Below, in pieces: positions 1 through 9,393 of a DNA stretch of 64,000 nucleotides. The stretch comes from Massilia agrisoli (GTDB lineage Bacteria; Pseudomonadota; Gammaproteobacteria; Burkholderiales; Burkholderiaceae_D): the NCBI RefSeq assembly GCF_020831365.1, contig NZ_JAJHPV010000002.1:211389-275388 (forward strand), in the 5' to 3' direction. A program made the translations under genes and the position numbers. The notes beneath the pieces were generated by a model. The model was not told where the DNA came from, searched no databases, and worked only from the letters and a program-made list of their open reading frames with translations. Each line of letters begins with the position of its first letter. Position 1 is the first letter of the stretch.

Positions 1-1
1 T

Positions 2-883
2 GTCGTCTCGATGCTGGACGCCAACAGCGAAGGCCAGCCATACGGCTTGCCGGCGCGCGTGATTCCGCTGGAGCTGCACCACATGGCGGCGACCGGCATC
101 GACGTGTGGCTGAGCGCGATCGCCTACGGCGCCAGCGGCATCTCTGTGCTGGTCACCGACGAGGAAGCGCCGCAGTACGCGGACGCGCTGGAAGACCAGA
201 TGGGCATGGCGCAGGAAATTTTGTCGGCGCTCGGTTACGCCGGCGTGCATTTCCAGCTGGTGCGGGCCGCAACGCCCGCAGGGCTTGGCCAGGCGCTGGC
301 CAACGCGCCGGCCGGCGTCGCGCCGCGCCAGGCCGCCACCTTCCACCTGGCCCAGGAAAAACGCAACGCCCTCGACATGGCCCTCGACCACTTGTTCCGG
401 CACGCCACGCTCCAGCCGGTGCACGTGCCGTTGCCGCCGCGTTCGCCGTTCGGCGCGATCGCCGTCGACAAGGCCAGCTGCACCCTGTGCATGTCCTGCG
501 TGGGCGCCTGCCCGTCGTCGGCCCTGATGGACAGCGATGCGGCCCCGCAATTGCGTTTCGTGGAAAAGAACTGCGTGCAGTGCGGACTGTGCGCCAACAC
601 CTGTCCGGAGGACGCGATCGCGCTGGTGCCGCGCATGTCGTTTGCCGATACCTGGAACAAGGCGGTGGTGCTCAACGAAACAGAGCCGTTCTGCTGCATC
701 CGCTGCAACAAGCCCTTCGGCACCTTGCTGATGATCCAGAGCATGCTGGGCAAGCTGGCGCAGCACAGCGCCTTCCAGGGCAACCTCGACCGCATCCGCA
801 TGTGCGGCGACTGCCGCGTGATCGACATGATGCAGTCAAACCTTGCCGGCGACGGAGGCAAAACCGCCGGGCGGGTGGCTTAA
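2..883 (+). CDS. 4Fe-4S ferredoxin-type iron-sulfur protein (C-terminal part, 5' end outside window)
   Basis: The frame is open to the left edge, so only the C-terminal part is present. Two ferredoxin-type clusters are visible: CTLCMSCVGACP near residue 158 and CVQCGLCANTCP near residue 196, each a CxxCxxCxxxCP motif that should hold a [4Fe-4S] centre. Two more cysteine groups, CCIRC and CGDC, lie near the C terminus and could hold another metal site. The role is electron transfer; the partner enzyme would be encoded upstream, outside the window. The stop codon overlaps the stop of the convergent kinase gene by 3 bases in a TTAA tetranucleotide. The exact family was not identified; proteins of this kind often accompany molybdenum oxidoreductases, which is inference only. 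Confidence 0.85.
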   Translation, partial: VVSMLDANSEGQPYGLPARVIPLELHHMAATGIDVWLSAIAYGASGISVLVTDEEAPQYADALEDQMGMAQEILSALGYAGVHFQLVRAATPAGLGQALANAPAGVAPRQAATFHLAQEKRNALDMALDHLFRHATLQPVHVPLPPRSPFGAIAVDKASCTLCMSCVGACPSSALMDSDAAPQLRFVEKNCVQCGLCANTCPEDAIALVPRMSFADTWNKAVVLNETEPFCCIRCNKPFGTLLMIQSMLGKLAQHSAFQGNLDRIRMCGDCRVIDMMQSNLAGDGGKTAGRVA

Positions 884-2571
884 GCGGCGGCGCCGCCGCC
901 AGCCTCGCCGGCGTCAAACACGGCCTTGCGCGGCAGCACAACCTTGAACACGGTGCCCGTGCCCACTTCGCTGCGCACCTCGAACTGGCCGCCGTGCTTT
1001 TTGACGATGCCGTAAGACAGCGACAAGCCCAGGCCCGTGCCCTTGCCAACCGGCTTGGTCGTGAAGAAGGGCTCGAAGATGCGGCCCAGGTTTTCCTCGC
1101 GAATGCCCTTGCCCGTGTCCTCGACTTCGACCCAGACGAAGTCGTCGTCGAAACCGGTGCGCAGGGTGATTTTGCCGCGGTCCTCGATGGCATGGGCGGC
1201 GTTGACGATCAGGTTCATGAACACCTGGTTCAGCTGCGACGGGTAGCAGTCGATGGCGGGAATGCCCGCGTACTGCTTGACGACCTCGCACTTGTACTTG
1301 AGCTCGTTCCAGACCACGTTCAGGGTGCTGTCCAGCCCCGTTTCGAGGTTGGCCTGCTGGTGCCCGCCGCTGTCCACATGCGAGAAATCCTTCAGGTCGC
1401 GCACGATGCGCTTGACCCGTTCCAGCCCGTCGAGCGACTCGGCCAGCAGGCTGCCAACGTCTTCGCGCAGGTAGGCGGCGTCGATTTCCTGCTTGATCTT
1501 GCCGAGCTCCTGGCGCTCGGCCGGCGTCAGGCCCGGCTCGCGCTGCTCGTAGGCATCAATCAGGCGCAGCATGTCGGTGGTGTAGCGCTGCAAGGTGCCG
1601 AGGTTGGAATTGACGAAGCCGATCGGGTTGTTGATTTCGTGGGCCACGCCGGCCGCCAGCACGCCGATCGAGGCCATCTTCTCCGACTGCAGCAGCTGGC
1701 TTTGCGCCTCGCCCAGCTTGCGGATCAGGTCGGCCTGCAGCGACTTTTCCGTCTCCAGCGTGGCATTGGCCTGCTGCAGCGCCGCGGTGCGTTCGCGCAC
1801 CCGCTGTTCAAGCTGGTCGCGCGATTCGCGCAGGGCTTCGGCGGCCAGCTGGCGCTCGGTGATGTCGGTATACCCGAACACCCGGCCGATGATGCGTTCG
1901 CCCAGGTATTGCGGGCGCGAGCGGCATTCGAACACGCGGCCGTCGCGCAGCCGGAACACATCCTCGGCCTCGTTGCGGTCCACCACCTCGTGCAGGCGGG
2001 TGACGCACAATGCGCGGTCGACCACCTGGCTGCACAGGTAGTCGAGGATCGCAGCGTCGTTGCGCTCTTGCAGCAAGGCATCGGGGATCGCCCACATCTT
2101 GCTGAACAGCCGGTTCATGCTGGCGATCTTGCCGTGCCAGTCCAGCACCAGGATGCCGTTGCCGGTGGACTCCAGGGTGGCGCGCAGCTGCGACAAGGTA
2201 TGGTCGAGCGCGTCCTCGACCTTGCGTTCATGGCGGCTGTCGCGCGCCTGCACCAGCAGCAGCGCGGCGCCGTCATGGTCGACCACCCGTACCTGCTTGG
2301 TGACGGTCAGTTGCGAGGCATCGGCGCACTGGTACTCGCCTTCCTGGGCATCGATGTCCAGGTACTGGCCGTTGCGCACGTCTTCCCAGTAAAACACGTC
2401 CTGCAGCGAACTTTCGATATCGGTGATCGTCATCGTCAGCAGCTGTTCCTGGCTGTAGCCCAGCGCCTGCGCGGCCGCCCGGTTGGCCAGCACGATGCGC
2501 AGGCCGGCCGGCTCGACCAGCAGCATCATGTTCGGGCTGTGGTCCAGCATCAGTTGCTGAAGATTGCTCAT
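880..2571 (-). CDS. PAS-domain sensor histidine kinase (orphan, HD-GYP-coupled)
   Basis: 563 residues. Two PAS-like domains (about 1-115 and 125-240; the second ends in the usual YTDITER) are followed by a coiled coil (about 240-300), a phospho-acceptor helix with VAHEINNP (His311) and a HATPase domain with an N box (NQVFMNLIVNAAHAI), DTGKGI and GKGTGLGLS. The H-box form with NPIGFVNSN is typical of HisKA_4-type soluble kinases. No transmembrane segment is seen, so it is probably cytoplasmic. The start codon sits in an ATGA overlap with the stop of the upstream HD-GYP gene, so the two are translationally coupled; a GGAG lies 10 bases upstream. No response regulator lies nearby. Confidence 0.93.
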   Translation of the reverse strand: MSNLQQLMLDHSPNMMLLVEPAGLRIVLANRAAAQALGYSQEQLLTMTITDIESSLQDVFYWEDVRNGQYLDIDAQEGEYQCADASQLTVTKQVRVVDHDGAALLLVQARDSRHERKVEDALDHTLSQLRATLESTGNGILVLDWHGKIASMNRLFSKMWAIPDALLQERNDAAILDYLCSQVVDRALCVTRLHEVVDRNEAEDVFRLRDGRVFECRSRPQYLGERIIGRVFGYTDITERQLAAEALRESRDQLEQRVRERTAALQQANATLETEKSLQADLIRKLGEAQSQLLQSEKMASIGVLAAGVAHEINNPIGFVNSNLGTLQRYTTDMLRLIDAYEQREPGLTPAERQELGKIKQEIDAAYLREDVGSLLAESLDGLERVKRIVRDLKDFSHVDSGGHQQANLETGLDSTLNVVWNELKYKCEVVKQYAGIPAIDCYPSQLNQVFMNLIVNAAHAIEDRGKITLRTGFDDDFVWVEVEDTGKGIREENLGRIFEPFFTTKPVGKGTGLGLSLSYGIVKKHGGQFEVRSEVGTGTVFKVVLPRKAVFDAGEAGGGAAA

Positions 2572-3848
2572 CAGGCAGGTGCTCCGGCGCCGGGGTCGAA
2601 GTAGTAGCTGACCCGCTTGCGCGGGCTCAGGTACATATAGATTTCGCGCGGCACCTGGGCCGGGCGGATCGACTTGACGATGTTCAGGTCGGTCTCGCGG
2701 TCCATGTCGACCAGGATCGCTTCTTCACGCGGCACGCCCTGGTCGTAAATCACCAGCACCGGCTTCATCGGCCGCGTGGTGTTGACGGTGGCGACCATGC
2801 CGATCACGCCGTTCGACAGCTGCACGATGGTCCCGGGCGGATACACGCCCAGGCAGCGGATGAACACCTGCAGCAGCTTCGGGTCGAACTTGCTGCGCAG
2901 CTTGGTGAACATCATCGACAGCGCCTCGTGCGGCGTCAGCGCCGCCGCCACGTTCAGCGGGTTGCACAGTTCGTCGTAGCAGTTGGCGATGGCGATAATG
3001 CGCGGCAGCACGCCGATGGCATCGCCCTTGAGCTTGCGCGGGTAGCCGGTGCCGTCGAAGGCTTCGTGATGGTCGCGGATGACCGAAATCACCGGCGCCG
3101 GGAAGTGCAGGCGCTCGCCGATCTCGACGCCGTACTGGGTATGCAGTTCGTAGAAGTTGCGCTCGGCCTGGGTCAGCGGGTCGCGCTTGTTAAGGATCTT
3201 GTCCGGGATGTTCTTGTGGCCGACATCGTGGAACAGTCCCGACAGCGCCATCGGCGCCGCCACTTCCGGCGGCAGCTTGATGTCGCGCGCGATGATCATC
3301 GACAGCATCGTCACGTTCAGCGAGTGGTAGTAGACCTCCTCGCCGCCCATCTTGTCGCCCATCACGTGGATCGCCATCTCGGGCGCCACCAGGATCGAGT
3401 CGACAATCTGGCCGATCAGCGCGGTGGCCTTGCGCAGGCTTTCTTCGGGCTGGGGGAACAGGTTTTTTTCGATGTCGCGGATGGCCCGCGCGGTGTTCAG
3501 GAAGGCGTCTTCGATGCGCGCGGCGGCGGCGCGCTGGTCCTTGATGCGCTCCATCAGCGCCAGCTTGGCCTGCAAGGCCGGCGACATCGGCGCCGCCGCG
3601 GCCGGCGCGGCGGGCGCGGCCGCGGCGCCGGCCGGCTGGGCCGCCGCCGGCAGGCGCGGCGCCACGTCCGACAGCGCAGGATCGTAGCGCACCTTGGCCA
3701 GGCCGAGGCCGGCAATGGTGCGGATCTGCTCTTCATTCTTGATCTTGAAATGGCTGAAGGCGAAAGGATGCTCGAACCACTTCAGGTCAAGGTGGATGTA
3801 CAGGCCGACTTCAAGCTGGTCTATGGATATTTCGAAATTATCGAGCAT
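2571..3848 (-). CDS. HD-GYP domain protein, probable c-di-GMP phosphodiesterase
   Basis: 425 residues from the ATG chosen because AAAAGGA precedes it; an upstream in-frame start would add 24 poorly conserved residues. The N-terminal region (about 1-60) resembles the DUF3391 domain common in HD-GYP proteins, then comes an Ala/Pro-rich linker (about 65-90). The HD-GYP domain shows the HD pair in LFHDVGH (His207-Asp208), then RDHHEAFDGTGYP (His260-His261, GYP), so the metal and substrate motifs are kept; HDVGH replaces the commoner HDIGK. Family members hydrolyse c-di-GMP to pGpG or GMP. It is the first gene of a two-gene operon with the histidine kinase, whose ATG overlaps its TGA. Confidence 0.93.
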   Translation of the reverse strand: MLDNFEISIDQLEVGLYIHLDLKWFEHPFAFSHFKIKNEEQIRTIAGLGLAKVRYDPALSDVAPRLPAAAQPAGAAAAPAAPAAAAPMSPALQAKLALMERIKDQRAAAARIEDAFLNTARAIRDIEKNLFPQPEESLRKATALIGQIVDSILVAPEMAIHVMGDKMGGEEVYYHSLNVTMLSMIIARDIKLPPEVAAPMALSGLFHDVGHKNIPDKILNKRDPLTQAERNFYELHTQYGVEIGERLHFPAPVISVIRDHHEAFDGTGYPRKLKGDAIGVLPRIIAIANCYDELCNPLNVAAALTPHEALSMMFTKLRSKFDPKLLQVFIRCLGVYPPGTIVQLSNGVIGMVATVNTTRPMKPVLVIYDQGVPREEAILVDMDRETDLNIVKSIRPAQVPREIYMYLSPRKRVSYYFDPGAGAPA

Positions 3849-4042
3849 GGGCAGCCATCCTTTTCGTGCTCTTAGGATACTCGGCTGTCGCGCGAACAGC
3901 AACAGCGGGCGCGTGCGCACCGTACCAGCATGGTTTTAAAGGTATGATTTTCATTTAGGTCACTGCCTTATTCAGGCGCGGAACCAGCAGGATTTCCCGA
4001 TGTCAAACTGTCCTGTTGCCGCGCGCAGGCTGAGGGGGAACG

Positions 4043-7000
4043 ATGTCGATCACTACGCGGCCAACACGCGCCGTTGGCGGATCGCCGCAAGGGCTGTCCG
4101 GTGGCTGCGCGCGCCTCGAATGGCCTGCAGGCGTCGATCCCGGCGCCGCCCTGGCTGATGCGCGCGTCCCCTTGGTACTGGTGAGCGGGGCGGAACGCAG
4201 GCTGGCCTTCAACGACAGCTGCATCGCGCTGGCGCACGCCCACGGCGTGCCCGTCGATGCGCTGCTGGCCGCCGTGGAGGACGCCGCGCGCGCCGGCGCC
4301 GACGCCTGCTTCAATGGCATTCCCACCGACGGACGCACCTTCACCGTCCCGGCGCGGCACGCCCGCGGGCAGGCGGCGATGTGGTTCAGCCTGGTTTGCA
4401 CGCCGTTGCTCGATGGCAACAGTGAGGTCGCGGCGGTGCTGTGCGCCGTGGCCGACCGCACCGCCCAGGTCCGCCTCGGCCAGCGCGTCGCCCAGCTCGA
4501 GGAAGCGGCGCGCGCGCGCGACACCGAATACGGCATCGTGTACTCCAACATGGAGGAAGTGGTGTACCACGCCACCGTCGAACCGGGCGAACGCTTCCGC
4601 TTCGTCTCGGTCAACAAGGCATTCTTCGACGCTACCGGCTTGTGCAAGCAGGATGTGATCGGCAAGCTGGTGCAGGAAGTCATTCCCGAACCCTCGTATT
4701 CGCTGGTGCTTGGCCACTACCGCGACGCGATGGCGCGCCGCGCCACCGTGCACTGGGAAGAAGTCACCGACTATCCGACCGGGCGCAAGGTGGGCTCGGT
4801 GTCGGTCACGCCGGTGTTCGACGCGTTCGGCAACTGTACCGACCTGATCGGCACAGTGCATGACATCACCGACCGCAAGAATGCCGAAGATGCGCTGCGC
4901 GTGGCCAACGCCAACCTCGAGCACGCCGGGGCCGAACAGGCGCGGCTGGCCAACGACCTGCGCATCAGCGAGGAGCGGCTGGCGTTTGCGCTCGACAGCA
5001 CCGGCGAAGGCGTGTGGGACTGGAACATCGCCGCCGGCACGGTGTTCTATTCGGCGCGCTTTCGCGCCATCCTGGGCCTCCCGGACGATCCGCGCAACGA
5101 CACCGGCTACTGGTGGGGCCGCATCCACCCGGACGATGTGGCCGACCCGGTTGCGTTCGCGCAGTACCTGCTTGGCCTGGACCGCCAGCTGTTCGTCTGC
5201 GAACACCGGCTCAGGCACGCGGACGGCCACTGGGTGTGGGTGGAGACGCGCGGCAGCATCGTCGCTCGCGACGCCGGCGGCAAGCCGCGCCGGATGGTCG
5301 GCACCATCGCCGACATCACCGCCACCAAGCTGCTGCGCGAGGAGCTCGAAGCGAGCCACAACCTGTTCGCCAAGCTGACCCAGCAGGTTCCGGGCGCGCT
5401 GTTCGAGTTCGTCATGCAGCCCGACGGGCGCCTCGGCTGCACCTTCATCAGCGCGATGAGCGAGGAGATCTTCGAGCGCACGCCCAGGGAGATCGAGGAC
5501 GACATCAATTGCCTGCACAGCCGCGTGTACCGTCCGGACCGCCCCAGGATGCGCCAGTCGCTGCGCGAGGCGGCCGACAAGATGCAGACCTGGCACATCG
5601 ACTACCGGGTGATGCTGCCGCACAAGGGCGTGTGCTGGCGCGAGCTGAGCGCCAAGCCGACCCGCAGCCAGGACGGCGCGATTGTCTGGCATGGCTTCAC
5701 CACCGACATTTCGGAACGCAAGCGCCACGAGCACACGATCCGCCTGTTCAATGAAAAGCTGGAGCGGCGCGCCCATTACGACGCCCTGACCGGCCTGCCG
5801 AACCGGGTGCTGTTCCGCGACCGGCTGGAACAGGAAATGAAGCACGCCCACAGCGCCTCGCACACGATGGCGCTGCTGTTCATCGACCTCGACCGCTTCA
5901 AGGAAGTCAACGACCTGCTGGGGCACGACGCCGGCGACATGCTGCTGACCGGCGCCGCGCGCCGCATCGAAGGCTGCCTGCGCCCGGGCGACACGGTGGC
6001 GCGGCTGGGCGGCGACGAATTCACCGTCATCCTCACCGAGATGGCGGAGCTGCCGCACGTCGAGCAAACCGCGCAGGCCATCCTCGACGTGCTGCGCCAG
6101 CCCTTCCAGCTCGGCATCGAGCAGGCCTATGTATCGGCCAGCATCGGCATCACCGTGTATCCGGGCGACGGCCAGGGGCCGGAAGAGCTGATGCGCAACG
6201 CCGACCATGCGATGTACCGCTCCAAGGCCGCCGGGCGCAACCAGCTGACCTTCTTCGAGTCGGGGATGCAGGAAGCGGCGATGCGGCGGCTCAAGCTGAC
6301 CAGCGAGTTGCGCCGCGCCCAGGCCGACGACCAGCTCGAGCTGCATTTCCAGCCCATCATCGACGTCGAAAATGGCAGCGTCTGCAAGGCCGAAGCGCTG
6401 CTGCGCTGGCGCAGGCCGGGCGGCGCGCTGGCGCTGCCGGCCGAATTCGTCGGCATCGCCGAAGAAACCGGCCTGATCCACGAAATCGGCAACTGGGTGT
6501 TCCGCGAGGCGGCGGCCTGGTCGCAACGCTGGAGCGGCATGCTGGGGCGGCCTTTCCAGGTCAGCATCAACAAGTCGCCCGTCCAGTTCCAGCCGCACGC
6601 GCGCGCGATGGACTGGGTCAGCTACCTTGACGCATCCGGCTTGGCGCATAACAGCATCGCGGTGGAAATCACCGAAGGCCTGCTGCTGAACCTGACCGAC
6701 GAGGTGTTCGACAAGCTGCACGAGCTGCAGCGCGGCGGCATGGAAGTGTCGATCGACGACTTCGGCACCGGCTATTCATCGATGACCTACCTGAAGCGGC
6801 TCGACATCGACTACCTGAAGATCGACCGCTCCTTCGTCAGTGAAATGATGCATGACCGCACCAGCCAGACGATTACCGAAACCATCATCGTGATGGCGCA
6901 CAAGCTGGGCCTGAAAGTGATTGCCGAAGGCGTCGAGTCGGCCGAGCAGCGCGACTGGCTGGCGGCGCAGCACTGCGATTACCTGCAGGGTTTCCTGTTC

Positions 7001-7093
7001 GGCCAGCCGCTCCTGCCGGCCGAATTCGAACAGCTGCTGGCGGGCCAGCCCTTCCTGATGGCGCCCCCGCATCGGCTACAATCCCCCTCCTGA
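4043..7093 (+). CDS. PAS-GGDEF-EAL dual c-di-GMP signalling protein
   Basis: 1016 residues with GAGGGGGA just upstream of the ATG. At least three PAS/PAC units occupy roughly residues 20-570 (the GTVHDITDRKNAED, GTIADITATK and GFTTDISERKRHE ends are visible). A GGDEF domain follows (ALTGLPNRVLFRDRL; active-site RLGGDEF near residue 657) and an EAL domain with an intact KAEALLRW near residue 784, DDFGTGYSS, KIDRSFV and AEGVES. Both catalytic motifs look complete, so it could make and break c-di-GMP; which activity dominates cannot be told. No membrane segment is evident. It is transcribed divergently from the HD-GYP/kinase pair. Confidence 0.94.
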   Translation: MSITTRPTRAVGGSPQGLSGGCARLEWPAGVDPGAALADARVPLVLVSGAERRLAFNDSCIALAHAHGVPVDALLAAVEDAARAGADACFNGIPTDGRTFTVPARHARGQAAMWFSLVCTPLLDGNSEVAAVLCAVADRTAQVRLGQRVAQLEEAARARDTEYGIVYSNMEEVVYHATVEPGERFRFVSVNKAFFDATGLCKQDVIGKLVQEVIPEPSYSLVLGHYRDAMARRATVHWEEVTDYPTGRKVGSVSVTPVFDAFGNCTDLIGTVHDITDRKNAEDALRVANANLEHAGAEQARLANDLRISEERLAFALDSTGEGVWDWNIAAGTVFYSARFRAILGLPDDPRNDTGYWWGRIHPDDVADPVAFAQYLLGLDRQLFVCEHRLRHADGHWVWVETRGSIVARDAGGKPRRMVGTIADITATKLLREELEASHNLFAKLTQQVPGALFEFVMQPDGRLGCTFISAMSEEIFERTPREIEDDINCLHSRVYRPDRPRMRQSLREAADKMQTWHIDYRVMLPHKGVCWRELSAKPTRSQDGAIVWHGFTTDISERKRHEHTIRLFNEKLERRAHYDALTGLPNRVLFRDRLEQEMKHAHSASHTMALLFIDLDRFKEVNDLLGHDAGDMLLTGAARRIEGCLRPGDTVARLGGDEFTVILTEMAELPHVEQTAQAILDVLRQPFQLGIEQAYVSASIGITVYPGDGQGPEELMRNADHAMYRSKAAGRNQLTFFESGMQEAAMRRLKLTSELRRAQADDQLELHFQPIIDVENGSVCKAEALLRWRRPGGALALPAEFVGIAEETGLIHEIGNWVFREAAAWSQRWSGMLGRPFQVSINKSPVQFQPHARAMDWVSYLDASGLAHNSIAVEITEGLLLNLTDEVFDKLHELQRGGMEVSIDDFGTGYSSMTYLKRLDIDYLKIDRSFVSEMMHDRTSQTITETIIVMAHKLGLKVIAEGVESAEQRDWLAAQHCDYLQGFLFGQPLLPAEFEQLLAGQPFLMAPPHRLQSPS

Positions 7094-7139
7094 ATCACTA
7101 CACGATAAATCATTGGCCTTTGCGCCAGGAGGGGATTGC

Positions 7140-9197
7140 ATGAAGTTACGTTTGCTGTTGTTGGGAACGGCTGTCGCGGCCGGCAGCGCCATCGCCGCGC
7201 CGCGCGGCTTTACCGTGGAAGACCTGGTCGCGATGGAGCGGATCGGCAGCCCGGTGCTGTCGCCGGACGCCAGCCGCGCCGTGTACACGGTGCGCACGAC
7301 CGAACTGGACAAAAACCGCGGCCATACCGAACTGTGGATGGTCGACCTGCGCGCCGCCAAGCCGGTACCGCAGCGCCTGACCAACCATGCCGCCAGCAGC
7401 AGCGACCCGCAATGGGCGCCGGCCGGCGACGCCATCTATTTCCTGTCTGGCCGCTCCGGCTCGTCGCAAATCTGGCGCCTGCCGCTGGCCGGCGGCGAAG
7501 CCGCGCGCGTCACCGACCTGCCGCTCGACGTCGACAACTTCCGGCTGGCGCCGACCGGCGACCGCCTGGCCATGAGCCTGTCCGTGTTCCGCGACTGCGC
7601 CGACCTGGCCTGCACCAAGACCCGCCTCGACCAGGCCGGCAAGCGCAAAGCGTCCGGCCGCGTATACGACCGCATGTTCGTGCGCCACTGGGATACCTGG
7701 GCGGACGGCCGCAACGCGGTGCTGTACTCGGCGCCGGTCGACAGCAGCGGGAAGGTGACCGCCTCCCCGGTCAGCCTGACCGGCGCCCTGGACGGCGACG
7801 TGCCCTCCAAGCCCTTCGGCGACCATGAGGAATACCGCTTCAGCCCGGACGGCAAGAGCATCGTGTTCTCGGTGCGCATCGCCGGCAAGGAAGAATCGTG
7901 GTCGACCAACTTCGACCTGTACAGCGTTCCCGCGGCCGGTGGCGCCGCCCCGCGCAACCTGACTGCCGAGAACCCGGCCTGGGACACCAAGGGCACGTTC
8001 TCGCCGGACGGCCGCACCCTGGCGTACCTGGCCATGGCCCGCCCGGGTTTTGAGGCGGACCGCTTCCAGGTCATGCTGATGGATGTCGCCACCGGCAAGA
8101 AACGCAAGCTGGCCGAAAGCTGGGACCGTTCCGCAGGCGAGCTGCGCTGGACTGCCGACGGCAAGACCCTGGTGGTGGATGCGCAGGACATCGGCCAGCA
8201 CCGCCTGTTCGGCATCGATGTCGCCAGCGGCAAGGTGACTGCCCTGACCGGCCCCGGTTCCGTCGGCGGCTTCGACGTGCGCGGCGACACCATCGCGTAC
8301 ACGCTGTCGACGCTGGAGTCGGGCGCGCAGCTGTTCAAGTCCAGCCTGAAAGGCAAGCCGGTGCAGCTGACCTGGCAGAACCGCGAGGCGCTGGCCGACG
8401 TGCGCTGGGGCCAGTACGAGCAGTTCTCGTTTGCCGGCGCGAATGGCGCAACGGTGTACGGCCACGTGATGAAGCCATGGAATGCGGTGCCGGGCCAGAA
8501 ATACCCGGTCGCCTTCCTGGTGCACGGCGGCCCGCAAGGCAGCTTCGGCAACGGCTGGAGCTACCGCTGGAACCCGCAGGTGTACGCGGGCGCCGGCTAC
8601 GCCACCGTGTTCATCGATTTCCACGGCTCGACCGGCTACGGCCAGGCCTTTACCGATTCGATCAGCAACGACTGGGGCGGCAAGCCGCTGGTCGACCTGC
8701 AGAAGGGCCTGGAGGCAGCCGTCAAGAAGTTCCCATGGCTGGACCGCGAGCGTAGCTGCGCGCTGGGCGCGTCGTATGGCGGCTACATGATGAACTGGAT
8801 CCAGGGTAACTGGTCCGATGGCTTCCGCTGCATCGTCAACCACGACGGCGTGTTCGACAACCGCGGCATGGCGTACTCGACCGAGGAACTGTGGTTCACC
8901 GAGTGGGAAAACGGCGGCACCTACTTTGCGGTGCCGGACAACTACGAGCGCTTCAACCCGGTGCACCACGTCGCCAAGTGGAAGACGCCGATGCTGGTGA
9001 TCCAGGGCGAGAAGGATTTCCGTATCCCGACCTCGCAGGCGCTGGGCGCCTTCACCGCGCTGCAGCGCCAGGGCATCGACAGCAAGCTGCTGGTGTTCCC
9101 GGATGAGAACCACTGGGTCCTGAAACCGGCCAACTCGCTGATGTGGCACCACACGGTGATCGGCTGGCTCGACCAGTACCTGAAGCCGAAGAAATAA
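7140..9197 (+). CDS. S9 family prolyl-oligopeptidase-like serine peptidase, exported
   Basis: 685 residues from the ATG that follows CCAGGAGGGGATTGC. The N terminus (MKLRLLLLGTAVAAGSAIAA) is a Sec signal peptide, so the enzyme is periplasmic or secreted. A beta-propeller-like region with repeated TVDLR/LSPDG-type strands (about 25-420) precedes an alpha/beta hydrolase domain with LVHGGP, GASYGGYM (Ser545), GEKDFRIP (Asp626) and ENHW (His658) as the catalytic triad. This is the S9C (acylaminoacyl peptidase / DPP-like) arrangement; the substrate is short peptides, specificity unknown. A strong terminator follows about 150 bases downstream, after a repeat element. Confidence 0.93.
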   Translation: MKLRLLLLGTAVAAGSAIAAPRGFTVEDLVAMERIGSPVLSPDASRAVYTVRTTELDKNRGHTELWMVDLRAAKPVPQRLTNHAASSSDPQWAPAGDAIYFLSGRSGSSQIWRLPLAGGEAARVTDLPLDVDNFRLAPTGDRLAMSLSVFRDCADLACTKTRLDQAGKRKASGRVYDRMFVRHWDTWADGRNAVLYSAPVDSSGKVTASPVSLTGALDGDVPSKPFGDHEEYRFSPDGKSIVFSVRIAGKEESWSTNFDLYSVPAAGGAAPRNLTAENPAWDTKGTFSPDGRTLAYLAMARPGFEADRFQVMLMDVATGKKRKLAESWDRSAGELRWTADGKTLVVDAQDIGQHRLFGIDVASGKVTALTGPGSVGGFDVRGDTIAYTLSTLESGAQLFKSSLKGKPVQLTWQNREALADVRWGQYEQFSFAGANGATVYGHVMKPWNAVPGQKYPVAFLVHGGPQGSFGNGWSYRWNPQVYAGAGYATVFIDFHGSTGYGQAFTDSISNDWGGKPLVDLQKGLEAAVKKFPWLDRERSCALGASYGGYMMNWIQGNWSDGFRCIVNHDGVFDNRGMAYSTEELWFTEWENGGTYFAVPDNYERFNPVHHVAKWKTPMLVIQGEKDFRIPTSQALGAFTALQRQGIDSKLLVFPDENHWVLKPANSLMWHHTVIGWLDQYLKPKK

Positions 9198-9211
9198 GAT
9201 CCCCCGGCAGC

Positions 9212-9316
9212 GTCGTTCCCGCGCAGGCGGGAACCCATGCTCCGTGTGACTGCCTGAGCAAGGGCGCCGCGGTACTGTCTGGCAAAGTATGGATTCCCGC
9301 TTTCGTGGAAACGACG
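9212..9316. repeat. BIME-like palindromic repeat, family A, copy 1
   Basis: Begins GTCGTTCCCGCGCAGGCGGG and ends with the inverse motif (ATTCCCGCTTTCGTGG then AACGAC), giving two hairpins pointing at each other around a variable centre. The same layout recurs near 27.5, 36.7 and 44.2 kb. It lies between the S9 peptidase stop and its terminator. Confidence 0.75.
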
Positions 9317-9346
9317 TCAAACGTTCCGCTGGCCTGGCCAATAAAC

Positions 9347-9380
9347 AACCCGCCTGATTTTCATCAGGCGGGTTTTTTTT
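9347..9380 (+). terminator. Rho-independent terminator after the S9 peptidase
   Basis: A perfect 12-bp stem (AACCCGCCTGAT / ATCAGGCGGGTT) with a 4-base loop is followed by eight T. It also separates the peptidase from the convergent chemoreceptor gene. Confidence 0.92.
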
Positions 9381-9393
9381 GGGAGTCGCGCTT

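Noticed and set aside
3968..6721. A 917-codon open frame on the minus strand opposite the PAS-GGDEF-EAL gene (others opposite the S9 peptidase and iorB)
   Set aside because: Long antisense frames are expected in GC-rich coding DNA. The translations lack domain motifs and are rich in Arg, Ala, His and Gly, while the plus-strand proteins are complete and recognisable.
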